Source of the DNA: Staphylococcus argenteus
GTDB taxonomy: Bacteria > Bacillota > Bacilli > Staphylococcales > Staphylococcaceae
DNA length: 64,000 nucleotides
Assembly: GCF_000236925.1 (NCBI RefSeq)
Contig: NC_016941.1
Coordinates: forward strand, 2,306,566 to 2,370,565
Reading direction: 5' to 3'
The notes below the pieces were generated by a model. It worked only from the letters and a program-made list of their open reading frames with translations. It was not told where the DNA came from and did not search any database. Numbering within the stretch: the stretch's first letter is position 1; each line of letters opens with the position of its first letter. This document shows, piece by piece, positions 18,199 through 28,285 of the stretch. The position numbers and the translations under genes were made by a program.

Positions 18199-18705
18199 TT
18201 ATTGTTGTGTTGATGTTTCAATTACATGATACATTTTATCGAACATTAATTCGAAGCCATGCACCATGGCATCATGATATTCTTTTTTCTTTTGTTTATA
18301 CTCTAAATTAGTAAATCGTCTTTCTTTTTCAACTAATGAACGGTAATAAAACAACATTTGCGTACCACCTGTTTCACGTTCGAAAAACTCTACTTCAATG
18401 ATATCTTGCTCTTCACTTAACCCAGGCATACCTATAGTCATTTTTATATATTCATCCATTACTAACGATTCATAAATACCTTCAATCACATTCACTTTAC
18501 CGTTTCGTTGTTGATCAACAATACGATATTTTCCACCCTCTTTAACATCCGCTTCTATTTCTTTATTAGTTCTTGCTGATGTCATAAACCATTGCTTTAA
18601 CAAATCTGTCTTTGTCCAAGCTTCGTATACTAATTCCGGTGAAAATTTATAAAGTTTTTCAATTTCGACTTCGACATGTTCATTTTCTACATTAAATTTT
18701 GCCAC
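18199..18705 (-). CDS. SRPBCC/AHSA1 domain protein
   Basis: A 168-residue soluble protein of the Bet v 1-like fold. The opening strand and helix FSPELVYEAWTKTDLLKQWF are typical of AHSA1-type proteins, followed by strands around GGKYRIVDQ. The C-terminal helix (MVHGFELMFDKMYHVIE) closes the hydrophobic cavity. Such proteins bind lipids or other hydrophobic ligands; the ligand here is unknown. The start is GTG 18705, preceded by GGTGG. It is a single gene ending at a shared terminator. Confidence 0.82.
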   Translation of the reverse strand: MAKFNVENEHVEVEIEKLYKFSPELVYEAWTKTDLLKQWFMTSARTNKEIEADVKEGGKYRIVDQQRNGKVNVIEGIYESLVMDEYIKMTIGMPGLSEEQDIIEVEFFERETGGTQMLFYYRSLVEKERRFTNLEYKQKKKEYHDAMVHGFELMFDKMYHVIETSTQQ

Positions 18706-18871
18706 TGTTGTCCACCCACTTTCGCTCTTACTTTTATTTTAACGCATTTTAGCTCAGTTCCAAACATAGATGATTTTCAATTTTAAAAGATTGGCATTAT
18801 ACAGTGAGTACAACCTTATCTGTTAGTATAACAAGCCACCTTACTTGGCTACATCGATATGTTGTCAGGCA

Positions 18872-20185
18872 TTAATGTTTCACTTCATGACTAGTATTCT
18901 TTTTTAATTTTGGAAAATTAAATATAATCGCTACAAGACCACATACGCCTAATAAAATTGGATAAATACTATAAGGGAACAACATCAATGGTGAGATTCC
19001 AGCAACGCCTGCTGCAGAAATAACTTGTGGACTATATGGCAAGAGCCCTTGGAAACAGCCACCAAAAATATCTAAAATACTTGCAGATTTTCTTGGATCT
19101 ACTTCATATTCATCAGCAATATTTTTAGCTAATGGTCCTGACATGATAATTGAAATGGTATTATTTGCGGTAGCGATATCGGCTACACTTACTAAACTAG
19201 CAATACCAAGTTCAGCACCACGTTTTGATTTTACTTTTGAACGAACAAATTGTAATAACCATTGAATACCACCATTGTGTTGAATGATACCAACTAATCC
19301 ACCAATTAATAGCGCAATCATCGCAATGTCTTCCATACTTATGATCCCTTTTGAAATAGCATCTAAAAGTCCCATCCATCCAAATGAACCATCCATTAAG
19401 CCTATGATACCAGCTAATAATGTGCCACCAATTAGTACAATAATCACATTGACACCTAATAATGCTAGCACTAATACTAATACGTAAGGGACAACTTTAA
19501 TTAAATCATAATCATAATTTTTGGCATGATTTAAAGAAATACCATTTGTTAAGAAATACAAGATGACAATTGTTAAAATGGCTCCAGGCAATACAATTTT
19601 AAAATTGACTCTGAATTTATCTTTCATTTTTGTATGTTGTGTTCTCACAGCAGCAATTGTTGTATCTGAAATCATTGATAGGTTATCACCGAACATCGCA
19701 CCTCCAACAACAGTTGCCATTGCCAAAGCAGTTGGTACATCTGTCGCTTGTGCAAATCCATAACCAACAGGTGCTATTGCAGCAACTGTACCTACTGACG
19801 TTCCCATAGATATCGACACAAACATACATATAACAAACAATCCTACAATAATTAAATTTTCAGGGATGAGTGATAGCCCTAAATTAACAGTCGACTTTAC
19901 ACCGCCCATTTTTTCAGCTGTATTTGAAAATGCACCTGCTAAAATAAAAATTAACATCATCAAAATAATATTTGAATGACCCGCACCTTTTGTAAATACT
20001 TCAACTTTTTTAGCAAATGATTCTTTTCTATTCATTAATAATGCCACGATAACCGTAATCGTAATCGCAACATTTAAAGGCATAGAAGTAAAATCACCAG
20101 TGATAATACCTACGCCTAAAAACAACGCCACAAATAATAACAAGGGGAATAATGCCCAAGCATTGCTCTTTTTATGTTCTTCCAT
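18872..20185 (-). CDS. NhaC-family transporter, probably methionine (MetT-like)
   Basis: A 437-residue membrane protein with about 11 segments. NhaC-superfamily features include MGTSVGTVAAIAPV, the GGAMFGDNLSMISDTT crossing region and the GGCFQGLLPYSPQ loop. Database annotation would usually read Na+/H+ antiporter. The gene lies behind a SAM-I riboswitch that ends in a terminator, so it is expressed when S-adenosylmethionine is low. Comparative genomics has proposed S-box-controlled NhaC proteins (MetT) as methionine transporters, and that is my preferred reading. Its substrate has not been read from the sequence itself. Confidence 0.82.
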   Translation of the reverse strand: MEEHKKSNAWALFPLLLFVALFLGVGIITGDFTSMPLNVAITITVIVALLMNRKESFAKKVEVFTKGAGHSNIILMMLIFILAGAFSNTAEKMGGVKSTVNLGLSLIPENLIIVGLFVICMFVSISMGTSVGTVAAIAPVGYGFAQATDVPTALAMATVVGGAMFGDNLSMISDTTIAAVRTQHTKMKDKFRVNFKIVLPGAILTIVILYFLTNGISLNHAKNYDYDLIKVVPYVLVLVLALLGVNVIIVLIGGTLLAGIIGLMDGSFGWMGLLDAISKGIISMEDIAMIALLIGGLVGIIQHNGGIQWLLQFVRSKVKSKRGAELGIASLVSVADIATANNTISIIMSGPLAKNIADEYEVDPRKSASILDIFGGCFQGLLPYSPQVISAAGVAGISPLMLFPYSIYPILLGVCGLVAIIFNFPKLKKNTSHEVKH

Positions 20186-20207
20186 CCTTTTTACCTGCTT
20201 TCCAATT

Positions 20208-20246
20208 AAAAATACCTCTTTCTCACAAAATGAAGAAAGAGGTTTT
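20208..20246 (-). terminator. Riboswitch-controlled terminator
   Basis: On the minus strand, AACCTCTTTCTTC pairs with GAGAAAGAGGTATTTTT around CATTTTGT. It lies directly after the SAM aptamer and ahead of the transporter start. Confidence 0.88.
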
Positions 20247-20258
20247 CATGTACTTTAC

Positions 20259-20353
20259 CTGCTTATCTTCAAACCTTTACGGTTACTGGAATTGGCACAT
20301 TCGAAATGTTGCCGAGGCTTCATAGGGCCAGTCCCTCCACCTCTCTAGATAAG
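20259..20353 (-). promoter_or_regulatory. SAM-I (S-box) riboswitch aptamer
   Basis: Minus-strand features of the S-box are all present. P1 is CTTATCTAGAGAG at the 5' end, closing with GATAAGCAG. The conserved GGTGGAGGGACTGGCCC comes next, then ATGAAGCCTCGGCAACA. A variable P3/P4 region leads to GGTTTGAAGATAAG. A Rho-independent terminator follows, so S-adenosylmethionine binding should switch transcription off. The controlled gene is the NhaC-family transporter. Confidence 0.95.
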
Positions 20354-20371
20354 TGATTCTTATTTACGTTT

Positions 20372-20400
20372 ACGTTACAAGATAATCCTTAGTACGTCAA
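20372..20400 (-). promoter_or_regulatory. Promoter of the riboswitch transcript
   Basis: On the minus strand, TTGACG (20400-20395), a 17-base spacer and TAACGT (20377-20372). The RNA would begin ~12 bases before the aptamer. The -10 is weak. Confidence 0.5.
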
Positions 20401-20407
20401 TCATAAA

Positions 20408-20977
20408 TTAATTAGAAGTCGTATAAAATTTTTCATATACAATCATTCCGATTGTAATAATAATTAAAATAATAATGCAAATCACAAGTAAGAGCCACCA
20501 TTTGAGCATTAATGCAATTAAAATAAGCATGATAGATAAACTTACTAATGTTATCGATATAATTTTAAATTGCTGAACACGTTGCTTGGAGATGACTTTC
20601 AACTGTTTGTTTAATAAATGCGTATTTCTTAAACTAATCCCCAATACACTTTCTAGTATTTGAATCGATACGATACTTATTGCAAATATAATAGTTGGTA
20701 AAACATCATAGCCCCCTATAGTTAATGGATAAATTACAAATCCAACATATAGTAATCCCGAGACAAAGGCTAATAAGTATGCGACGTATTTGTTAAACTT
20801 AATTATATTCTTTTTAATATTTTGATGGGTAAACCATACATTCATAATAATCGCAACTGCTACAAATAATGTGAATACTATATATAATGGTAATTTTTGT
20901 TCAGGAAAAGCAGTAATTACTCCTAAGGCTAATGCTATAATCATAAATAATATAACTCTAGATATTATTAAAACCAT
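20408..20977 (-). CDS. Uncharacterised membrane protein, 189 residues
   Basis: A very hydrophobic protein with six or seven membrane segments. A central basic stretch (LLNKQLKVISKQRVQQFK, about residues 121-138) separates two membrane halves. The C-terminus is short and charged. ATG 20977 follows AAAGGGG. No family is recognised. It precedes the riboswitch on the same strand by ~10 bases from stop to the promoter -35. No terminator is seen between them, so some read-through into the riboswitch leader is possible. Confidence 0.75.
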   Translation of the reverse strand: MVLIISRVILFMIIALALGVITAFPEQKLPLYIVFTLFVAVAIIMNVWFTHQNIKKNIIKFNKYVAYLLAFVSGLLYVGFVIYPLTIGGYDVLPTIIFAISIVSIQILESVLGISLRNTHLLNKQLKVISKQRVQQFKIISITLVSLSIMLILIALMLKWWLLLVICIIILIIITIGMIVYEKFYTTSN

Positions 20978-21340
20978 AATAACAACCCCTTTACTTTCGA
21001 TTCATCAAATTTAAAGTGAGCATCATATCTAAGTATAGTATCTCTATATCGTTTACATTATCGTAACATATTACTACTTTGACATTTAATATAAAACTTA
21101 TCATTTTTTGTTCGTTTTAGTCTTTCATTTTTCCTATAATCTTTTATACACTGCAATCAACACCTTTGAATTCCAAGTTCTACTGCAGAGCCTATAGCGA
21201 GCATTAACTTTCAAATTACAATCTATACTATATATAGGACATCAAAAAAGTCGATAAAGACCCATATCTTTACCGACTTAAAATTACAATTATTAATTGC
21301 ATCTGTTTTCATTATCTATGATACCTTTACAATTACAAAC
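20978..21340. other. Intergenic region with SDR terminator
   Basis: About 363 AT-rich bases without a gene. It includes the leader of the membrane protein gene at 20408-20977 and the dehydrogenase terminator (21243-21280). Nothing else is recognised. Confidence 0.6.
21243..21280 (-). terminator. Terminator of the short-chain dehydrogenase
   Basis: AAGTCGATAAAGA pairs with TCTTTACCGACTT, with A/T-rich flanks. On the minus strand TTTTTTGATG follows. Confidence 0.75.
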
Positions 21341-22222
21341 CTAATCTATTTGCACACCACCAGTCACACCAAACACTTGACCAGTAGTGTAACTTGATTC
21401 TTCTGAGGCTAACAATACATACGTACCAGATAATTCGACAGGTTGACCTGCACGACCTAGTGGTGTTTTTTGTCCAAATGTAGGTATTTTACTTTGAGGC
21501 TGACCCCCTGAAATTTGTAACGGTGACCAAAATGGCCCTGGCGCCACACAATTCACTCTAATACCTTTAGGTCCAAGTTCTTCTGAAAAGCTTTTCGTTA
21601 ATGAAATAATAGCTGCTTTTGAAGCGGCATAATCATGAAGTATAGGACTTGGATTATAACCTTGTACAGATGACGTCGTAGTAATCGATGCACCTGGTTT
21701 TAAGTACTCTAGTGCTTTTTGAATCGTCCAAAATACCGGATAGACATTCGTTTCAAATGTTTCAGAAAATGCATCTGTTGTAAAACCTTGAATATCATCA
21801 TGGTATTGCTGATGTCCAGCGACTAGTGTCACATTATCTAAACCACCTAATTCTCTATATGCTTGTTCTACTAGTTCATAATTAAATTGTTCATCCCTTA
21901 AATCTCCAGGAATTAACACAGCTTTTTGTCCACTTTCTTCAATCACTTGACGTACTTCTTGCGCATCTTGTTCTTCACTCGGAAGATAACTAATAGCTAC
22001 ATCAGCACCTTCTTTGGCATAAGCTATCGCTACTGCCCGTCCAATTGCTGAGTCGCCACCTGTGACTAACATTTTATAACCTTGTAAACGTTGATGACCT
22101 TGATATGATGTTTCTCCACAATCAGGTGCTGGCGTCATTTCAGATTGTAAACCCGGTACTTCTTGTTCCTGCTTTTCGTAATCTGTTGTTTTAAATTTTG
22201 TTCTAGGATCTTGAGCTGCCAT
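21341..22222 (-). CDS. Short-chain dehydrogenase/reductase, general-stress type
   Basis: A 293-residue NAD(P)-dependent oxidoreductase with an N-terminal extension of ~45 residues before the Rossmann fold. The extension resembles the YhdF/YghA/GS39 group. The cofactor loop is TGGDSAIGRA, the catalytic serines lie in ITTTSSVQGY, and the Tyr/Lys pair is in YAASKAAI. The C-terminal GVTGGVQID is also typical. Substrate unknown. A SigB-type promoter candidate ~37 bases upstream fits the general-stress membership of its relatives. It is monocistronic. Confidence 0.88.
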   Translation of the reverse strand: MAAQDPRTKFKTTDYEKQEQEVPGLQSEMTPAPDCGETSYQGHQRLQGYKMLVTGGDSAIGRAVAIAYAKEGADVAISYLPSEEQDAQEVRQVIEESGQKAVLIPGDLRDEQFNYELVEQAYRELGGLDNVTLVAGHQQYHDDIQGFTTDAFSETFETNVYPVFWTIQKALEYLKPGASITTTSSVQGYNPSPILHDYAASKAAIISLTKSFSEELGPKGIRVNCVAPGPFWSPLQISGGQPQSKIPTFGQKTPLGRAGQPVELSGTYVLLASEESSYTTGQVFGVTGGVQID

Positions 22223-22258
22223 CTTTTAACATCTCCTCATTTGGTTAATAGTTATTAA

Positions 22259-22285
22259 TTACCCAACCTTGCCTAGAAGTTAATC
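22259..22285 (-). promoter_or_regulatory. Candidate SigB promoter of the SDR gene
   Basis: On the minus strand GATTAA (22285-22280), 15 bases, then GGGTAA (22264-22259). The SigB consensus is GTTTAA-N12-15-GGGTAT, so ten of twelve positions match. Confidence 0.55.
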
Positions 22286-22337
22286 ATCATTTTCACTAAA
22301 AATCACTTTCTCCTTCACAAATGAATCACAGTTACTG

Positions 22338-23456
22338 TTACAATAATCTTTTTACAAATTCAACGAAGTATTCTGGTACTTTTTCTAAAATTACTTCATC
22401 AGGGTCATATTTAGGATGATGCAAATCGTATTCACTATTCGAACCTATCAAAGCAAAGACGCTTGGATAATATTTACTATATCCTGAAAAATCTTCACCG
22501 ATTGTCAACGGTTGATTCATCATTTCCACTTTATATCCAACCTGCTGCGCTACTTCTATAGCTTTATGTGTTAAAGTTTCATCATTAATAACAGCACCTG
22601 GTAGTTTTGTATAATTTAAATTAATTGTCATATTGTACGCTTTACCTAGACCATCCGCAATATCATGTAATCGTTGTTCTATAAGTTCACGCACCTCAGG
22701 ATCAAAACTACGTACCGTACCTTGTACGTATGCATGATCTGCAATAACATTCCAAGTATTACCACAAGATACTTGTCCGATTGTTACCACTGCTTCATCA
22801 AATGCAGATAGATTTCTGCTAACTATGGATTGAATACTATTAATCAGTTGGGCCAGTACAATAACAGGATCATTACATTGTTCTGGTTTAGCAGCATGAC
22901 CTCCAATACCTTTAATATGAAACTCAAAACGATCAACTGCTGATGTAATCGCACCAGTTTTGATTGCAAATGTATCTGTAGGGTGTGAAGGATTATTATG
23001 AAATCCTAAGACTGCTTGCACATCATCTAATACGTGCGTCTCAATAATTTTAAATGCACCATAACCTAATTCCTCAGCTGGTTGAAAAATAAATTTAACA
23101 CGTCCATTAAGTGCATCCTCAATGTCTTTTAATTTAATAGCAGCCGCTAGTACACTAGCCATATGAATGTCATGACCACATGCATGCATAACGCCTTCAT
23201 TTTCAGATTTAAAGTCTTGATTTACCAGCTCTTGAATAGGCAGTGCATCAATATCGGCTCTTATAGCTACACAACTTGAACCTTGACCAATTTCAGCAAC
23301 AAGCCCAGTTTTAAGCGGTAAATCTAACACCGTAATATGATGTTCAGTTAAAATATCCTTAATTTTTTGAGTTGTATTAAACTCCTGTTCCGACAATTCT
23401 GGATGTTGGTGAAAGTATCTTCGCCATTCAATAACACGATTATTAGCTCCCATCAT
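22338..23456 (-). CDS. M20-family amidohydrolase/peptidase
   Basis: A 372-residue metal-dependent hydrolase of the HipO/ILL group, which cleaves N-acyl amino acids or amino conjugates. Metal ligands are visible: RADIDALPI, MHACGHDIHMA (His-Cys-His), FQPAEELGYGA and the C-terminal HHPKYDPDE. The lid/dimer domain lies between. ATG 23456 is placed after GGGAGTGAA; the TTG one codon earlier is an alternative. It is likely cytoplasmic and transcribed alone. No neighbour points to a specific substrate. Confidence 0.85.
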   Translation of the reverse strand: MMGANNRVIEWRRYFHQHPELSEQEFNTTQKIKDILTEHHITVLDLPLKTGLVAEIGQGSSCVAIRADIDALPIQELVNQDFKSENEGVMHACGHDIHMASVLAAAIKLKDIEDALNGRVKFIFQPAEELGYGAFKIIETHVLDDVQAVLGFHNNPSHPTDTFAIKTGAITSAVDRFEFHIKGIGGHAAKPEQCNDPVIVLAQLINSIQSIVSRNLSAFDEAVVTIGQVSCGNTWNVIADHAYVQGTVRSFDPEVRELIEQRLHDIADGLGKAYNMTINLNYTKLPGAVINDETLTHKAIEVAQQVGYKVEMMNQPLTIGEDFSGYSKYYPSVFALIGSNSEYDLHHPKYDPDEVILEKVPEYFVEFVKRLL

Positions 23457-23635
23457 CAATTCACTCCCTTAATGATTAAAAATATATGTTTATCATAGTC
23501 TTCATTTGTTTGATTATTAAGCGATAGTTTTATTTACTTAAAATTCCCTATAATATGCAACTATTATTATCATCGTATCATTATTGTCAAATTATTCTTA
23601 CAATTTCTAAATTTGCATCACTATAAAAACAACAC

Positions 23636-23682
23636 AAAAAAGCTCTAAACATCAAATCTTATCAATGCTTAGAGCTTTATAT
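23636..23682 (-). terminator. Terminator of hutUI
   Basis: AGCTCTAA (23641-23648) pairs with TTAGAGCT (23669-23676), with TTTTTTGTG following on the minus strand. Confidence 0.8.
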
Positions 23683-23686
23683 TTAT

Positions 23687-24925
23687 TTATGATTTAAAAG
23701 ATAACGTGTTATCTACAATAACTTTACCGTCTTTGATTACTTTTTCAGCGTGATTAATACCAAAATGATACGGAATATATTCATGGTTTGGCGCATCCCA
23801 AATAACTAAATTAGCCTTATCACCTTTATTGATAGTACCCGCGTCAAGGTCTATTGCTTTAGCAGCATTGACTGTTACAGCATTCCATACTTCACTAGGT
23901 GAAAGCTTTAATTTTAATGCTGCAATGGCCATAACAAGTTGCAAGTTATTCGTTACACTGCTGCCTGGATTATAATCAGTAGCTAGTGCGATGGCACCAT
24001 TATTGTCAAGCATGCCTCTTGCATCTGCGTAATCTTCTTTACCTAAATAGAACGTCGTTGCAGGTAAGAGGACAGCTACAGTATCACTGTTCCGCAATTT
24101 TTCTTTACCTATGTCACTCGAAGCTACTAAGTGATCAGCTGATATCGCTTGCTCATCAATAGCTAATTCTAATCCACCTAACGGATCAATTTCATCAGCA
24201 TGGATTTTCACTTTAAAGCCTGCTTCTTTCGCTTTGTCCATATAGTATTTTGACTGCTCTATTGTAAACACACCTGTTTCACAAAAAATATCTGCAAAGT
24301 CTGCATATTGTTTTACTTCTGGAAGTAAGTCAATCATCTCTTCTAAAAATGCTTCATTTGACTCTGCTTCCTTTGGTACAGCATGTGGTCCTAAGAATGT
24401 ATGCTTCATATCTAAGTTATATTTCTCTGCTAAGCGATTAGAAACTTTCAATTGTTTCAGTTCATTTTCTTTATCTAAGCCATAACCGCTCTTACTTTCA
24501 ACTGCAAGCACACCGTGTTTAATCATAGTTAGCAAGTCATGCTCTGCTTTTTTAAATAAATCATCTTCAGAAGTCTCTCTAGTAGCTTTAACTGTTGATA
24601 AAATACCGCCACCCATTTCCAATATTTCCAAGTAAGACTTACCTTGACGTTTTAATGACATCTCATGTTCTCTAGAACCACCAAATGTTAAATGTGTATG
24701 TGCATCTACTAATGCTGGGGACACTACCTTCCCACTAGCATCAATCGTTTCAGTCGCATCATAGTCATTTGTATGTGGTCCCGCATAAACAATCTTTCCA
24801 TTTTTAATAACAACTGTGCCATTTTTTACAACGTTTAAATCATTTAATTCTTTACCCTTCAATGGTTTATCTGTTGATTTTGGCAAAACCAATTCTGCTA
24901 TATGATTTATTATTAAATCATTCAT
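23687..24925 (-). CDS. hutI: Imidazolonepropionase HutI
   Basis: A 412-residue amidohydrolase for the third step of histidine degradation: imidazolone propionate to N-formimino-glutamate. Zinc-binding [11 protein letters not shown] lies near residue 75. The substrate-loop segment [26 protein letters not shown] and [10 protein letters not shown] (the aspartate ligand) follow in order. Length is standard. Its start codon overlaps the hutU stop by one base (TAATG), so the two are coupled. It is cytoplasmic. Confidence 0.96.
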   Translation of the reverse strand: MNDLIINHIAELVLPKSTDKPLKGKELNDLNVVKNGTVVIKNGKIVYAGPHTNDYDATETIDASGKVVSPALVDAHTHLTFGGSREHEMSLKRQGKSYLEILEMGGGILSTVKATRETSEDDLFKKAEHDLLTMIKHGVLAVESKSGYGLDKENELKQLKVSNRLAEKYNLDMKHTFLGPHAVPKEAESNEAFLEEMIDLLPEVKQYADFADIFCETGVFTIEQSKYYMDKAKEAGFKVKIHADEIDPLGGLELAIDEQAISADHLVASSDIGKEKLRNSDTVAVLLPATTFYLGKEDYADARGMLDNNGAIALATDYNPGSSVTNNLQLVMAIAALKLKLSPSEVWNAVTVNAAKAIDLDAGTINKGDKANLVIWDAPNHEYIPYHFGINHAEKVIKDGKVIVDNTLSFKS

Positions 24926-26586
24926 TATTTATCACCTGCTTCATCAATCATTGGAATATGAATACCTTTTTCCTTAGCTGTTTGAATCGCAATATCATAA
25001 CCTGCATCAACATGTCGAGCAACACCCATACCTGGATCAGTAGTAAGTACACGTCCTAGCCTTCTTTCAGCACGTTCTGTACCATCAGCAACAACAACCA
25101 TACCGGCATGTAATGAATAACCCATTCCAACACCACCACCATGATGGAATGAAATCCATGAACCACCTGCTGCTGTGTTGATTAAAGCATTCAATACTGC
25201 CCAATCCCCAACTGCATCACTGCCATCTTTCATGCTTTCAGTTTCACGGTTTGGACTCGCAACTGACCCTGCATCCAAATGATCTCGTCCAATAACAATT
25301 GGTGCTGAAATTTCACCGTCACGTACAAGTCTATTTAATGCTAAACCCATTTTCGCTCTTTCACCATAGCCTAACCAAGCTATACGAGATGGTAGACCTT
25401 GATATGCAATTTTTTCTTCAGCCAAATCTAACCATCTTAATAGTTTTTCATTTTCTGGGAAAAGTTTACGCATTTCTTCATCGGCACGTTCAATATCTTT
25501 TGGATCACCACTTAACGCAGCAAATCGGAATGGCCCTTTACCTTCACAGAATAATGGTCTAATGTAAGCTGGTACAAATCCTGGGAAATCAAAAGCATTT
25601 TCTACACCATTATTGTATGCCACTTGACGAATATTATTTCCATAATCAAATGCTACAGCTCCTCGTTTTTGGAATTCTAGCATTAATTCAACATGTTTTG
25701 CCATTGATGCTTGAGAAAGTTCCACGTATTTTTTAGGGTCTTTTTCACGTAATTCTTTCGCTTCTGCTACAGAGTAACCTTGTGGCACATATCCATTTAA
25801 TGGGTCGTGAGCACTTGTTTGGTCTGTAATAATATCAATTTTGAATCCTTTATCTAAAATCGCTTGATGAATATCTACTGCATTGCCAACCAATCCAATG
25901 GATAGTCCTTCGCCACGTTCTTTCGCTTCTTGCGCTAATTTTAATGCTTCATCTAAATCTGCTGTTTTAACATCACAGTACTTCGTATCAATTCGTTTAT
26001 CAACACGTGTTTCATCAACATCAACACAAATTGCAACACCATGATTCATTGTAATTGCAAGTGGTTGTGCACCACCCATACCACCTAAACCAGCTGTCAA
26101 TGTTACTGTACCTGCTAAATCTCCATTAAAATGTTGATTACCTAACTCTGCAAATGTCTCATAAGTACCTTGCACAATTCCTTGAGAACCAATATAAATC
26201 CAACTACCAGCTGTCATTTGTCCATACATGATTAAGCCCTTTTTATCTAATTCATTAAAGTGATCCCAGTTTGCCCATTCTGGTACTAATACTGAGTTTG
26301 AAATTAGCACACGCGGTGCCTCTTCATGCGTTTTAAATACAGCAACTGGTTTCCCAGATTGTACTAACATCGTTTCATCAGCTTCTAGTTCACGTAACGT
26401 TTTTTCAATTGCTTCAAATGATTCCCAGTTACGTGCAGCTTTACCAATGCCGCCATAAACCACTAAATCTTCAGGTCTTTCAGCAACTTCTGGATCTAAA
26501 TTGTTATATAACATTCGAAGAACTGCTTCTTGTTCCCAACCTTTACATTCAATACTCAAACCTTTTTTTGCTTGAATTTTTCTCAT
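24925..26586 (-). CDS. hutU: Urocanate hydratase HutU
   Basis: A 553-residue urocanase, which adds water to urocanate to give imidazolone propionate, with tightly bound NAD+. The NAD-binding [12 protein letters not shown] is near residue 176, and [15 protein letters not shown] with [11 protein letters not shown] are family signatures. Length is typical. It is first in the hutU-hutI operon, divergent from the LysR-type gene hutR. A cre-like box just after its likely transcription start suggests catabolite repression. The hutH lyase that makes urocanate is not in this window. Confidence 0.96.
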   Translation of the reverse strand: MRKIQAKKGLSIECKGWEQEAVLRMLYNNLDPEVAERPEDLVVYGGIGKAARNWESFEAIEKTLRELEADETMLVQSGKPVAVFKTHEEAPRVLISNSVLVPEWANWDHFNELDKKGLIMYGQMTAGSWIYIGSQGIVQGTYETFAELGNQHFNGDLAGTVTLTAGLGGMGGAQPLAITMNHGVAICVDVDETRVDKRIDTKYCDVKTADLDEALKLAQEAKERGEGLSIGLVGNAVDIHQAILDKGFKIDIITDQTSAHDPLNGYVPQGYSVAEAKELREKDPKKYVELSQASMAKHVELMLEFQKRGAVAFDYGNNIRQVAYNNGVENAFDFPGFVPAYIRPLFCEGKGPFRFAALSGDPKDIERADEEMRKLFPENEKLLRWLDLAEEKIAYQGLPSRIAWLGYGERAKMGLALNRLVRDGEISAPIVIGRDHLDAGSVASPNRETESMKDGSDAVGDWAVLNALINTAAGGSWISFHHGGGVGMGYSLHAGMVVVADGTERAERRLGRVLTTDPGMGVARHVDAGYDIAIQTAKEKGIHIPMIDEAGDK

Positions 26587-26625
26587 AAAATTCGCTCCTG
26601 TTCATTTTAGAAGTTTGCTCATCAG

Positions 26626-26641
26626 AATAAAGCGCTTACAT
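26626..26641. promoter_or_regulatory. cre-like box in the hutU leader
   Basis: On the minus strand ATGTAAGCGCTTTATT matches the CcpA consensus except for the last conserved C. A TATAAT -10 lies at 26664-26659. The box would centre about +19, a roadblock position. Confidence 0.65.
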
Positions 26642-26743
26642 ATTTATCCTCAATATCCATTATATTATGTTAAAATATAACCAACAAATATAAATAAACT
26701 AATTATTCATAGCTTAAATCTATAAATAAAGGGGCATAATCAC

Positions 26744-27628
26744 ATGAAAATTATTCAATTAGAATACTTCTTAGCTATCGTAAAATACAACAGTTTTACA
26801 AAAGCTGCTCAATTTTTACATATTAGCCAACCATCTTTAACTGCAACAATTAAAAAGATGGAAGCAGATTTAGGTTATGACTTATTTACGCGGTCAACCA
26901 AAGATATCAAAATTACTGAAAAAGGCATTCAATTTTACCGCTATGCAAGCGAATTGGTTCAACAATATCGTTCTACAATGGAAAAAATGTACGATTTAAG
27001 CGTTACGTCAGAACCAAGAATTAAGATTGGAACTCTAGAATCTACCAATCAATGGATTGCTAATTTAATCCGCAAACATCACTCAGATTATCCAGAACAA
27101 CAGTACCGCTTATATGAAATACATGATAAATATCAATCTATTGAATGTTTATTAAACTTCGATATACATTTGGCTTTAACAAATGAAAAAGTTACCCATG
27201 AAGATATAACATCAATTCCATTATATGAAGAGTCTTATATTGTTTTAGCACCTAGAGAGACATTCAATAATCAAAGTTGGGTTGATGTTGAAGACCTGCC
27301 ACTCATTTTGCCAAATAAAAATTCACAAGTACGAAAACACTTAGATGATTATTTTAACAGAAGAAATATTCGACCAAATGTCGTTGTAGAGACAGATCGA
27401 TTCGAATCAGCAGTAGGATTTGTTCATCTTGGCTTAGGTTACGCAATCATACCAAGATTTTATTACCAATCATTTAACACCTCTAATTTAGAATACAAAA
27501 AAATCCGCCCTAATTTAGGACGGAAAATATATATTAATTACCATAAAAAGCGCAAACACTCCGAACAAGTCCATACTTTCGTTCAACAGTGCCAAGAATA
27601 TTTAGGAGGCCTTTTAGAGGCTCTTTAA
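26744..27628 (+). CDS. hutR: LysR-type regulator HutR
   Basis: A 294-residue LysR-family protein. The N-terminal winged helix (AIVKYNSFTKAAQFLHISQPSLTATIKKME) is classical, followed by the linker helix and a periplasmic-binding-like effector domain (about 90-290). It is divergent from hutUI, with 157 bases between the starts, and annotated at this locus as the hut regulator. The ligand is probably urocanate or histidine, by analogy. The ATG follows AAAGGGGC. The C-terminal coding sequence ends inside a hairpin. Confidence 0.88.
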   Translation: MKIIQLEYFLAIVKYNSFTKAAQFLHISQPSLTATIKKMEADLGYDLFTRSTKDIKITEKGIQFYRYASELVQQYRSTMEKMYDLSVTSEPRIKIGTLESTNQWIANLIRKHHSDYPEQQYRLYEIHDKYQSIECLLNFDIHLALTNEKVTHEDITSIPLYEESYIVLAPRETFNNQSWVDVEDLPLILPNKNSQVRKHLDDYFNRRNIRPNVVVETDRFESAVGFVHLGLGYAIIPRFYYQSFNTSNLEYKKIRPNLGRKIYINYHKKRKHSEQVHTFVQQCQEYLGGLLEAL

Positions 27629-27650
27629 CTTAAGTTATTAGAGCCTCTTA
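27616..27650 (+). terminator. Hairpin at the end of hutR
   Basis: AGAGGCTCT (27616-27624) pairs perfectly with AGAGCCTCT (27640-27648) across the hutR stop codon. The T run is short, so termination is likely but unproven. Confidence 0.6.
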
Positions 27651-27748
27651 TGCAGTTGCGCAGATCATCATATAAAAATTAATGACGTCATTTTAAAATC
27701 GATACAAAAATAATTTATTATAAAAATTCTAAGAAAGAAGTGAACCAG

Positions 27749-28168
27749 ATGTTAAAATCTATTAATCATATATGCTTTTCAGTCAGAAATTTAAACGATT
27801 CAATACATTTTTATGAAGATGTTTTACTTGGGAAATTGCTATTGACTGGTAAAAAAACTGCTTATTTTAAACTTGCAGGCCTATGGATTGCTTTAAATGA
27901 AGAAAAAGATATACCACGTAATGAAATTCACTTTTCATATACACATATAGCTTTCACTATAGATGACAGCGAATTTAATTATTGGCATCAGAGGTTAAAA
28001 GATAATAACGTGAATATTTTAGAAGGAAGAGTTAGAGATATTAGAGATAGACAATCAATTTACTTTACTGACCCTGATGGTCATAAGCTAGAATTACATA
28101 CTGGCACACTTGAGAACAGATTAAATTATTATAAAGAGGCTAAACCACATATGACATTTTACAAATAA
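27749..28168 (+). CDS. fosB: FosB fosfomycin thiol-transferase
   Basis: A 139-residue member of the vicinal-oxygen-chelate fold. It adds bacillithiol or cysteine to the fosfomycin epoxide and inactivates the drug. The metal ligands His7, His66 and Glu115 are all present, as are the repeated beta-alpha-beta-beta-beta units. The sequence is the chromosomal S. aureus FosB as I know it. ATG 27749 is used rather than GTG 27740, because AAGAAG lies about eight bases before the ATG. It sits between hutR and hutG and reads with hutR, separated by ~120 bases and a hairpin. Confidence 0.93.
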   Translation: MLKSINHICFSVRNLNDSIHFYEDVLLGKLLLTGKKTAYFKLAGLWIALNEEKDIPRNEIHFSYTHIAFTIDDSEFNYWHQRLKDNNVNILEGRVRDIRDRQSIYFTDPDGHKLELHTGTLENRLNYYKEAKPHMTFYK

Positions 28169-28285
28169 GTCGTCATTATAAAAAGCCCTCTTGAATTCCG
28201 TCAAAATTTTAATTAATTATTATATAATAAGAGAACTTTTCAACAATACAGTTTGTTATTTTTGCTATTTCAAACAACAAAAATC

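Noticed and set aside
25299-25562. Open frame opposite hutU
   Set aside because: Shadow of the conserved urocanase coding sequence.
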